Positions 35,765 to 43,233 of a DNA stretch of 64,000 nucleotides are shown here, piece after piece. The notes under the pieces are model-generated. The model had not been told where the DNA came from and ran no database searches. It saw only the letters and a list, made by a program, of their open reading frames with translations. Numbering within the stretch: position 1 is the stretch's first letter; each line of letters begins with the position of its first letter. The stretch comes from Rhizobium nepotum 39/7 (GTDB lineage Bacteria; Pseudomonadota; Alphaproteobacteria; Rhizobiales; Rhizobiaceae), in contig NZ_JWJH01000008.1 of assembly GCF_000949865.1 (NCBI RefSeq), positions 1 to 64,000 of the forward strand, read 5' to 3'. Both the position numbers and the translations under genes were made by a program.

Positions 35765-36685
35765 TTAGAGCTGCGGATTACCCGACGCACGATAGGCCTC
35801 CACCTGCCGCACCAGCCAGTCGCGAAACAGCACGACGGGAACATGATTGGCGCGCGAAAGTGGTGCGACGGCGTAATAGGAGCTTGGGCTTCGGGCCTGA
35901 TGATCGAAGGGCTTGACCAGTTGCCGCGATTTCAGTTCGTTGTCGATCAGGAAAAGCGGCATCAGCGCCACGCCAAGCCCGGCGATGCAGGCCTGCGCCA
36001 CGCTGGAAAACTGCTCGAACCGCATGCCCTGCGGCAAAGCGAGCGACAGGCCGAGGCTCTCGAACCAGTGGCCCCATGCACCCGGCCGCGAGGCCATGTG
36101 CAGAAGCGGCAGGGCGGCGATATCCTCTCCCTTTTCGACCGGATGCGCTTTCAGGAATTCGGGACTGCAAACCGGCGCAACCATTTCATGCATCAGAAAG
36201 GTGCTTTCCGCCCCCGGCCAGTCCGCCTGGCCGATATGGATCGCCATATCGAGTTGCTCGCGCTCAAAATCGAATTGCCCGATGCGGGTGGCGAAGTTGA
36301 TGGTGATTTCCGGGTGGCTGGAGACGAAATCGGGAATGCGCGGCAAAAGCCAGCGGGTGCCGAATGTGGGCAGCATGGCAAGGTTGAGCGTGTTGCCATG
36401 CGTTTTGGTCATGATCTGCAATGAGGCGGAACGTATTTCCCCAAGGGCTGAGGCAATCGATTTTGCGTAAGCACGCCCCTCGGTCGTCAACGCCACGCCG
36501 CGGGCGCCACGTTCGAACAGGCGCACGCCAAGCTGTTCTTCCAATGACATAACCTGCCGGCTGATCGCCCCTTGCGTCAATGCCAGTTCTTCGGCAGCGG
36601 CAGAGAAGCTGCCAAGCCGTGCAACGGAATCGAAAGCGGCGAGCGCACTGGTGGAAGGCAGGAGTTTGCGGCTGAGAGACGTCAT
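35765..36685 (-). CDS. LysR-family transcriptional regulator (GcvA-like)
   Basis: The protein has 306 residues with the winged helix-turn-helix at about 15-65 (LGSFSAAAEELALTQGAISRQVMSLEEQLG). It has the GcvA-type effector domain with LPTFGTRWLLPRIPDFVSSHPEI and GLGVALMPLFLI. The gene is divergent from glutaryl-CoA dehydrogenase, a common arrangement in which the LysR protein activates the neighbour. An interrupted palindrome (ATTAC-N5-GTAAT) lies in the 96-bp shared region. The coinducer may be glutarate or a related metabolite, by association. Confidence 0.9.
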   Translation of the reverse strand: MTSLSRKLLPSTSALAAFDSVARLGSFSAAAEELALTQGAISRQVMSLEEQLGVRLFERGARGVALTTEGRAYAKSIASALGEIRSASLQIMTKTHGNTLNLAMLPTFGTRWLLPRIPDFVSSHPEITINFATRIGQFDFEREQLDMAIHIGQADWPGAESTFLMHEMVAPVCSPEFLKAHPVEKGEDIAALPLLHMASRPGAWGHWFESLGLSLALPQGMRFEQFSSVAQACIAGLGVALMPLFLIDNELKSRQLVKPFDHQARSPSSYYAVAPLSRANHVPVVLFRDWLVRQVEAYRASGNPQL

Positions 36686-36690
36686 GAGCC

Positions 36691-36705
36691 ATTACTATAT
36701 GTAAT
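36691..36705. promoter_or_regulatory. Candidate LysR box between lysR and gcdH
   Basis: ATTAC-TATAT-GTAAT is a 15-bp interrupted palindrome that contains the T-N11-A core expected for LysR proteins. It starts 5 bp upstream of the lysR ATG, inside the divergent promoter region. It would allow autorepression and activation of the dehydrogenase gene. Confidence 0.55.
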
Positions 36706-36781
36706 GCAAAAATGAGTAAACATGGCTTGTGCTATCAGGGTTGAGTACGAATAATCCGGCCAGCAAATCCGGAGGCATAAC

Positions 36782-37969
36782 GTGAGCGAACGCGCAGCAT
36801 TCAATTGGCAGGACCCTTTTCTGCTGGAAGACCAACTGACCGAAGACGAGCGGATGATCCGCGACGCCGCCGCCGCCTTCGGCAAATCGGAACTTTTGCC
36901 GCGCGTCTCCGAAGCCTATCTCTCCGAAACCACCGAACCGGAGCTGTTTCGCCTGATGGGCCGAACCGGCCTTCTCGGCATTACGCTGCCGGAAGAATAT
37001 GGCGCGGCCAATGCCAGCTACGTGGCCTATGGTCTCGTCGCCCGCGAGGTGGAGCGGATCGACAGCGGTTACCGCTCGATGATGAGCGTACAGTCCTCGC
37101 TCGTCATCCATCCGATCTTCGCCTATGGCTCGGACGAGCAGAAGAAAAAATATCTGCCCGGCCTCGTCTCCGGCGAATTGATCGGCTGTTTCGGCCTGAC
37201 GGAGCCGGATGCCGGCTCCGATCCGGGTGGCATGAAGACCCGCGCTGAAAAGATCGCGGGCGGTTATCGCCTGCGCGGTTCGAAGATGTGGATTTCCAAC
37301 GCGCCGATCGCCGACGTCTTCGTCGTCTGGGCAAAATCGGAAGCCCATGACAACCAGATCCGGGGTTTCGTGCTGGAAAAGGGCATGAAGGGTCTCTCCG
37401 CCCCCAAGATCGGCGGCAAGCTTTCGCTGCGCGCCTCCATAACAGGCGAAATCGTCATGGACGGTGTGGAAGTCGGCGAAGACGCGCTGCTGCCCAATGT
37501 TTCCGGCCTGAAAGGCCCGTTCGGCTGCCTCAACCGCGCCCGCTACGGCATTTCCTGGGGCGTGATGGGCGCTGCCGAAGATTGCTGGTTCCGCGCCCTG
37601 CAATATGGCCTCGACCGCAAGCAGTTCGGCAAGCCGCTGGCCGGCATGCAGCTTTACCAGAAAAAGCTCGCCGACATGCAGACCGAAATCGCCCTTGGCC
37701 TTCAAGCCTCCCTGCGGGTCGGCCGGCTGATGGACGAGCACAGGATGGCGCCGGAAATGATCTCCATCATCAAGCGCAACAATTGCGGCAAGGCGCTGGA
37801 TATCGCCCGCCAGGCCCGCGACATGCACGGCGGCAACGGCATCCAGATCGAATATCACGTCATGCGCCACGCCCAGAACCTCGAAACGGTCAATACCTAT
37901 GAGGGCACGCATGACGTCCACGCGCTGATCCTCGGCCGAGCGCAGACGGGCATCCAGGCGTTTTTCTGA
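36782..37969 (+). CDS. gcdH: Glutaryl-CoA dehydrogenase
   Basis: This 395-residue flavoprotein of the acyl-CoA dehydrogenase family oxidises and decarboxylates glutaryl-CoA to crotonyl-CoA in lysine, tryptophan and glutarate breakdown. Diagnostic are [17 protein letters not shown] (substrate and FAD region), [19 protein letters not shown], and the C-terminal [18 protein letters not shown], whose glutamate is the catalytic base as in human GCDH. The start is GTG with GGAGG seven nt upstream. It is monocistronic, ending at a strong terminator at 38037-38075, and divergent from a LysR regulator. Confidence 0.94.
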   Translation: MSERAAFNWQDPFLLEDQLTEDERMIRDAAAAFGKSELLPRVSEAYLSETTEPELFRLMGRTGLLGITLPEEYGAANASYVAYGLVAREVERIDSGYRSMMSVQSSLVIHPIFAYGSDEQKKKYLPGLVSGELIGCFGLTEPDAGSDPGGMKTRAEKIAGGYRLRGSKMWISNAPIADVFVVWAKSEAHDNQIRGFVLEKGMKGLSAPKIGGKLSLRASITGEIVMDGVEVGEDALLPNVSGLKGPFGCLNRARYGISWGVMGAAEDCWFRALQYGLDRKQFGKPLAGMQLYQKKLADMQTEIALGLQASLRVGRLMDEHRMAPEMISIIKRNNCGKALDIARQARDMHGGNGIQIEYHVMRHAQNLETVNTYEGTHDVHALILGRAQTGIQAFF

Positions 37970-37979
37970 AGCCGGCTGG

Positions 37980-38002
37980 ATCTTCGGGACAGACCCGAAG
38001 AT
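37980..38002 (+). other. Hairpin after gcdH
   Basis: ATCTTCGGG and CCCGAAGAT arms with a 5-nt loop lie 11 bp after the gcdH stop. No T-tract follows, so it probably protects the 3' end of the mRNA or is incidental; the true terminator is further downstream. Confidence 0.35.
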
Positions 38003-38036
38003 GGCAATGAGTGTGAGGCAAGTTTGCCAGAAGTCC

Positions 38037-38075
38037 GAGACCTCCGAATATCGTTTCGGAGGTCTCTTTGCTTTT
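38037..38075 (+). terminator. Rho-independent terminator of gcdH
   Basis: An 11-bp perfect stem (GAGACCTCCGA at 38037-38047 with TCGGAGGTCTC at 38056-38066) is followed by TTTGCTTTT. It lies 68 bp downstream of the gcdH stop and fits an intrinsic terminator. Confidence 0.85.
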
Positions 38076-38257
38076 CAACTCAGGCTACCGTTGGGAATGT
38101 ACCCCTGACACCGACGCCCGGACCGCCGGTCAGCCTCACCGCATGCGGTCCGCCGAAAAATGAAAATTAGAGCCTTCTTCCCGTCATCCGAGTGCAACAC
38201 AGAAACGGTACGCAGCTTGTTGGAATGATTCCAGACACGCAACGGTGGAGATACAAT

Positions 38258-40171
38258 ATGACCGACATCGATACGAGCAAGCTTTCTTGGGACGAGTGGG
38301 ACGAGTTGCAAAACCCGCCGCCGGCCGAAACCGATTTCGACCGTGTGGTCGAAGCCGCCATTTCCCGACGCGGCTTTCTCGGCGGCGTGCTTGCCTTCGG
38401 CTCGGCCGCAGCAGCCCTGGGCACGCTCGGCAACCTGATGACCAGCACTTCGGCTGAGGCGCAGGAAGCCGCCGCCGGCCGCTTCCCCTTCAAGCCTGTT
38501 GCTGCTGCGACCGACCACACCATCCATGTGCCGGAAGGCTACAGCTGGAAGCCGGTGGCCAAATGGGGTCAGCCGCTTTTCTCCAAGGTTCCCGATCTCG
38601 ACCCCGCCAAGGGTGTCAGCGTTGAAAACTCCGACAAGGTCTTCGGCGAAAACACCGATGGCATGGAACTGTTCATGGTCGGCAGCCACCAGCTGATCGC
38701 CGTCAACCACGAATATGTGAACCCGGAAATCAACCTGCCGCATGCCGAAAAGGGCAATCCGAAGACGGCCGAAGACGTGAAGATCCTGCAGAACATGCAG
38801 GGCGTCACCGTCATGGAAGTCGCGGAAGGGACCCAAGGCTGGGAAATCGTTCTCGACAGCCCGTTCAACCGCCGCATCCATCACAACACGCCGATGAAGC
38901 TTTCCGGCCCGGCCGCAGGCTCCGATCTCGTCAAGACCGCCGCCGATCCGAAGGGTATCGACTGTCTCGGGACGTTCAACAATTGCGGAGCCGGCCGCAC
39001 GCCGTGGGGCACCTACCTCACCTGCGAAGAAAACTTCAACGGCTATTTCGGCACCACCGACGCCGCCTTCAAGCTGCCGGATGACTACAAGCGCTACGGC
39101 ATCGTCGCCGAGACCCGTTACGCCTATGAGAAGTTCGACGAACGCTTCGACGTCGCCAAGAACCCGAACGAGCCGCGCCGTGCAGGTTACGTCGTCGAGA
39201 TCGACCCTTCGGACGCCTCCTCCACCCCGATCAAGCGCACCGCACTTGGCCGCATCAAGCACGAAAACGCCGCTGTGGTGGTGGCCCGTGACGGCCGCGT
39301 GGTCGTTTACATGGGCGACGACGAGCGTGGCGAATTCCTCTACAAATTCGTCTCCAACGGCATCTATGTTCCAGGTGGCGACACCTCGAAGCTGCTCGAC
39401 GAAGGCACGCTCCACGTTGCGAAATTCTCGGACGACGGCGCTGGCGAATGGCTGGCTCTGACGCCTGAAACCACGGGCATGAAGATCGACGAGATCTACG
39501 TCTTCACCCGTCAGGCCGCTTCCAAGGTGGGTGCAACGACTATGGACCGCCCGGAATGGGTCGCCATCAACCCGGTCGCGATCGAAGCCTATTGTGCGCT
39601 CACCAACAATAGCCGTCGCGGCGAAGTCAAGGACGGCAAGCTGCGCGCCAATGCCGGCGGTGACGCCATGGCCGTCAATGCCGCCAACCCGCGCGAGAAG
39701 AACGAATACGGCCAGATCGTGCGCTGGTATCCGGAAAACGACGACCATGCGGACGGCAAATTCAAGTGGGATCTGTTCTGCATGGCCGGCAACCCTTCCG
39801 TTCACAAGGATGCCTATGCCGGCTCTTCGAACATCAACGAAGGCAACATGTTCAACTCGCCCGATGGCATGATGTTCGACAGTACCGGTCTCCTCTGGAT
39901 CCAGACCGACGGCGAGGACAGCAATGAAGGCAACTTCGCCGGCCAGGGCAACAACCAGATGCTGGCAGGTGATCCGGCCACCGGCCGTATCGAGCGCTTC
40001 CTGACCGCGCCGAAGGGTTCCGAAGTTACCGGCCAGACATGGTCCGGCGACAAGCGCACCCACTTCGTCGGCATCCAGCACCCCGACGCCCCCTTCCCGG
40101 ACGGCGAAGGCAAGCTGCCGCGCTCGGCGCTCATCGCCATCAAGCGTGACGACAACGCGCGGATCGGCTGA
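38258..40171 (+). CDS. PhoX-family phosphatase (DUF839), Tat-exported
   Basis: The protein has 637 residues from MTDIDTSKLSWDEWDEL, with GGAG eight nt upstream. A twin-arginine signal SRRGFLGGVLAFGSAAAAL starts at residue 36, after an unusually long acidic n-region, and a likely cleavage site follows near AEA. PhoX features include DSPFNRRIHHNTPM, NNCGAGRTPWGTYLTCEENFNGYF (split), HENAAVVVARDGRVVVYMGDDERGEF and DGMMFDSTGLLWIQTDG, which bear the Fe/Ca-binding acidic residues. It is a periplasmic phosphomonoesterase that releases phosphate from organic esters. No convincing Pho box was seen upstream. It is monocistronic with its own terminator. Confidence 0.9.
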   Translation: MTDIDTSKLSWDEWDELQNPPPAETDFDRVVEAAISRRGFLGGVLAFGSAAAALGTLGNLMTSTSAEAQEAAAGRFPFKPVAAATDHTIHVPEGYSWKPVAKWGQPLFSKVPDLDPAKGVSVENSDKVFGENTDGMELFMVGSHQLIAVNHEYVNPEINLPHAEKGNPKTAEDVKILQNMQGVTVMEVAEGTQGWEIVLDSPFNRRIHHNTPMKLSGPAAGSDLVKTAADPKGIDCLGTFNNCGAGRTPWGTYLTCEENFNGYFGTTDAAFKLPDDYKRYGIVAETRYAYEKFDERFDVAKNPNEPRRAGYVVEIDPSDASSTPIKRTALGRIKHENAAVVVARDGRVVVYMGDDERGEFLYKFVSNGIYVPGGDTSKLLDEGTLHVAKFSDDGAGEWLALTPETTGMKIDEIYVFTRQAASKVGATTMDRPEWVAINPVAIEAYCALTNNSRRGEVKDGKLRANAGGDAMAVNAANPREKNEYGQIVRWYPENDDHADGKFKWDLFCMAGNPSVHKDAYAGSSNINEGNMFNSPDGMMFDSTGLLWIQTDGEDSNEGNFAGQGNNQMLAGDPATGRIERFLTAPKGSEVTGQTWSGDKRTHFVGIQHPDAPFPDGEGKLPRSALIAIKRDDNARIG

Positions 40172-40231
40172 CGCATCGGCACAAACGGAACCGGGTTGCG
40201 GCATACGGCGATCCGGTTTCACGATTGAGAG

Positions 40232-40263
40232 CGCCGTGCGCCTGAAAAGGCGCACGGCGTTTT
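40232..40263 (+). terminator. Rho-independent terminator of the PhoX gene
   Basis: A 12-bp perfect stem (CGCCGTGCGCCT with AGGCGCACGGCG) around a GAAA tetraloop is followed by TTTT. It lies 60 bp after the stop codon. It is one of the clearest intrinsic terminators in the window. Confidence 0.92.
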
Positions 40264-40405
40264 GCGTAGCAGGCCATGTCGAGACTTCGTTTTCCGGCAT
40301 AGCGGGAGTGCCGCATCGCGCCGCCGGAGATTGCCAATCACAGGGCCGGATTCTACACCATCTATTCACCGGATCGGTTGTGATACCCGCAACCGCGACC
40401 TAACC

Positions 40406-41290
40406 TTAACCCATCCGCTCGGACACATATTCTCCCGGCGAAGCGGGAAACACCACGGTCCGGTTTCCATTCAGGAAGACCCGGTGGTGAATATGGGCAT
40501 GGATGGCGCGCGCGAGAACCTGGCTTTCAACGTCGCGCCCAAGGCTCACATAATCCATACCGCTCTGGGCATGGGTGACGCGGATCGTGTCCTGCTCGAT
40601 GATCGGGCCTTCATCGAGGTCGGCGGTGACGTAGTGGGCGGTCGCGCCGATCAGCCGCACGCCGCGCTCATAGGCCTGCTTGTAAGGGTTGGCACCCTTG
40701 AAGGACGGCAGGAAGGAGTGATGGATGTTGATGATACGGCCAGACATTTCCTGGCAGAGCCGGTCCGACAGAACCTGCATGTAGCGCGCCAGCACCACGA
40801 GTTCCGCACCTGCATCGCGCACCACCTGCAGGATCGCCGCCTCGGCCTCCGGTTTCGTCTCCGGCGTGACGCGGATGTGGTGAAAGGGAATATCCTCGTT
40901 CACCACCTGCTTCTGATATTCGAGGTGATTGGAGATCACGGCGACGATCTCGACGGGCAGCGCGCCGATGTGGGAACGATACAGCAGATCGTTCAGGCAA
41001 TGGCCGAAGCGTGACACCATGATCACGACTTTCGTTTTCCGCGAGAGATCGTGGATATCGTATTCCATGTCGAAATCGGCAGCGGCGGAAGCAAACCCGG
41101 CAACCAGAGCAGCGGGTTCCAGCCCCTCTTCCGAAACGAAGCTCAGCCGCATGAAAAAGCGGCCCGTCTCCAGATCGGTGAATTGCGAACTGTCGTTGAT
41201 GTTGCAACCCGATCGCGCGAGATATCCGGATACGGCGGCGACGATGCCGCTGCGTGCCGGGCACGAGACTTTCATGACATAGCTGCTCAA
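40406..41290 (-). CDS. purU: Formyltetrahydrofolate deformylase
   Basis: PurU hydrolyses 10-formyl-THF to THF and formate. I chose the TTG at 41290 (MSSYVMKVSCPARSGIVAA), preceded by GGGAG seven nt upstream, giving 294 residues, because the N-terminal ACT domain begins right there. The ACT domain (about 1-85) is followed by the formyltransferase-fold domain with the catalytic Asn-His-Asp set visible in ISNHLEYQ, RIINIHHSFLPSFKGANPY and ATAHYVTADLDEGPII. It is the last gene of the sox-glyA operon and recycles THF during sarcosine demethylation. Confidence 0.93.
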   Translation of the reverse strand: MSSYVMKVSCPARSGIVAAVSGYLARSGCNINDSSQFTDLETGRFFMRLSFVSEEGLEPAALVAGFASAAADFDMEYDIHDLSRKTKVVIMVSRFGHCLNDLLYRSHIGALPVEIVAVISNHLEYQKQVVNEDIPFHHIRVTPETKPEAEAAILQVVRDAGAELVVLARYMQVLSDRLCQEMSGRIINIHHSFLPSFKGANPYKQAYERGVRLIGATAHYVTADLDEGPIIEQDTIRVTHAQSGMDYVSLGRDVESQVLARAIHAHIHHRVFLNGNRTVVFPASPGEYVSERMG

Positions 41291-41379
41291 ATCCTGCTCC
41301 CTTGATGGATCAGCGATCGGGCAGATTGGCGGCGATGCCACCCTGCCCGATCATGGCTGATGAGACCGATAACGGCGTG

Positions 41380-42648
41380 TTACGCGCCGTAAATCGGAAA
41401 AGCGTCGCAAAGTGCTGCAACCTCGGCCCGCACTTCGGCTTCGACTGCGGCGTCGCCTTCGGCGTTGACGGCCAGCGCGTCGATGACGCGCAGGATCAGC
41501 GTACCGATCTTCTCGAACTCGGCTTCACCGAAACCGCGCGTGGTGCCGGCCGAGCTGCCGAGCCGGACGCCCGAGGTGACGAAGGGCTTTTCAGGATCGT
41601 TCGGGATAGCGTTCTTGTTGCAGGTAAGGCCTGCCCGCTCCAGTGCGATTTCGGCAACCTTGCCGGTGACGCCCTTCGGACGCAGATCGACCAGAACCAT
41701 GTGGCTGTCGGTTCCACCAGAAACGATCCCCAGTCCGCCATCCGTCAACACTTTGGCCAGAGCCTGAGCATTGGCAATGACCTGACCGGCGTAATCGGCG
41801 AAATCCGGGCGCAGCGCTTCACCGAAGGCCACGGCCTTGGCGGCGATGACATGCATCAGGGGGCCGCCCTGATTGCCGGGGAAGACGGCCGAGTTCAGCT
41901 TTTTCGCCAGATCCGCGTCATTGGTCAGGATAAAGCCGCCACGCGGGCCGCGCAGGGTCTTGTGGGTGGTGGAGGTGACGACGTGGGCATGCGGCACTGG
42001 GTTCGGATATTTGCCGCCGGCGATCAGACCGGCATAGTGGGCCATGTCGACCATCAGATAGGCGCCTACCTCGTCGGCGATCTTGCGGAAACCGGCGAAA
42101 TCGATCTGGCGCGGATAGGCCGAGGCGCCTGCGATAATCAGCTTCGGCTTCGTTTCCAGTGCCTTTGCACGCACCTTTTCCATGTCGATCAGATGCGTCT
42201 CGGCATCGACCTCATAGGAGACGACATCGAACCACTTGCCCGACATGGTCACCGGCGAACCGTGGGTCAGGTGACCGCCATGGGCCAGCGAAAGTCCCAT
42301 GATACGGTCGCCGGGCTGAAGAAGCGCCAGAAACACCGCCTGATTGGCCTGCGCGCCCGAATGCGGCTGCACATTGGCGAATTCCGCGCCGAACAGCTGC
42401 TTCAGCCGGTCGATGGCGACCTGTTCGACCTTGTCGACGAATTCGCAGCCGCCGTAATAACGCTTGCCCGGATAACCCTCGGCATATTTGTTGGTCAGCA
42501 CCGACCCTTGAGCGATAAGAACATCGTTGGAAACGATGTTCTCCGAAGCGATCAGTTCGATCTGGGTCTTCTGACGATCGAGTTCCTCGGCGATGGCATC
42601 GGCAATCACCGTATCGGAAACGGCGTTGTGTGACAGACGGTTGAGCAT
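41380..42648 (-). CDS. glyA: Serine hydroxymethyltransferase
   Basis: This 422-residue PLP enzyme interconverts serine and glycine with THF and 5,10-methylene-THF. It has the N-terminal [33 protein letters not shown] and the lysine motif [17 protein letters not shown] with the Schiff-base Lys. GGAGGAG lies six nt before the ATG. It sits between soxG and purU on the same strand. There it uses the glycine and methylene-THF released by sarcosine oxidase to make serine. It is probably a second glyA copy, dedicated to this pathway; the housekeeping one would be elsewhere. Confidence 0.95.
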   Translation of the reverse strand: MLNRLSHNAVSDTVIADAIAEELDRQKTQIELIASENIVSNDVLIAQGSVLTNKYAEGYPGKRYYGGCEFVDKVEQVAIDRLKQLFGAEFANVQPHSGAQANQAVFLALLQPGDRIMGLSLAHGGHLTHGSPVTMSGKWFDVVSYEVDAETHLIDMEKVRAKALETKPKLIIAGASAYPRQIDFAGFRKIADEVGAYLMVDMAHYAGLIAGGKYPNPVPHAHVVTSTTHKTLRGPRGGFILTNDADLAKKLNSAVFPGNQGGPLMHVIAAKAVAFGEALRPDFADYAGQVIANAQALAKVLTDGGLGIVSGGTDSHMVLVDLRPKGVTGKVAEIALERAGLTCNKNAIPNDPEKPFVTSGVRLGSSAGTTRGFGEAEFEKIGTLILRVIDALAVNAEGDAAVEAEVRAEVAALCDAFPIYGA

Positions 42649-42665
42649 TGTTTTCTCCTCCAGGA

Positions 42666-43220
42666 TCAGGCGGTTTCGGCGGCAAGTTCCTTGCAGCCGG
42701 TTTCAAGCAAATGGCCAAGATGCGGCGCGAAACTGTTCCAGATATCCATGCGGAACCGGTCAGGCGCATCGCGCCACAGCACCACGGTCACGCCGTCGAA
42801 AATCGTTCGGCGCGCTTGCCCGACCGGAATGGTGTCGATGTCGCGGGCGCAGCCGAGCGTCAAGAGTTCAGCGGCCTGCGGCCCTTCGATCGAGAGCGTC
42901 AACTCCCGTCCGGAAATATCGGCAAGGCTGTGCGGGTGGCCGGCATAGACGCCCGCGCAGGCCGCGATCAGTCTATCGATTTCACCGACAGGGGTAAGGA
43001 TCGTCCATTCGTCCGGACCGAGGCACACGGCCTCAGTTTCGCCAGCAGAGGCACGGGCACCGATCCGGTCCGGCAAGGTGAGACCGAGGGCGGCGTTCAG
43101 CGGTGCCAGATCGCCGCGCGCGCGCAGCGACAGTCGCCCTTGCGCGGCCACGATGCTGACCCGGGCGGCTTTGCTTTCGGCCAGAATGCCAGAAGCGGGG
43201 GAGGAAACGCGCATATTCAT
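42666..43220 (-). CDS. soxG: Sarcosine oxidase gamma subunit
   Basis: I chose the ATG at 43220 ([11 protein letters not shown]) because GGAG lies six nt upstream; an ATG two codons earlier abuts that site. The protein has 184 residues. It has the SoxG pattern [28 protein letters not shown] (split) and the C-terminal [20 protein letters not shown], related to the GcvT C-terminal fold. As a structural subunit of heterotetrameric sarcosine oxidase, it closes the methylene-THF side of the alpha subunit. It is encoded between soxA and glyA. Confidence 0.92.
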   Translation of the reverse strand: MNMRVSSPASGILAESKAARVSIVAAQGRLSLRARGDLAPLNAALGLTLPDRIGARASAGETEAVCLGPDEWTILTPVGEIDRLIAACAGVYAGHPHSLADISGRELTLSIEGPQAAELLTLGCARDIDTIPVGQARRTIFDGVTVVLWRDAPDRFRMDIWNSFAPHLGHLLETGCKELAAETA

Positions 43221-43233
43221 TTTCATCTCCGGG

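Noticed and set aside
38076-38257. A Pho box upstream of the PhoX-type gene
   Set aside because: I found no pair of CTGTCAT-like direct repeats with the required 11-bp spacing before the gene.
38075-40369. A 764-codon open frame on the minus strand
   Set aside because: It is the antisense shadow of the PhoX-family gene and runs through two strong terminators. The composition is typical of reverse-strand frames, rich in His, Arg and Asp without domains.
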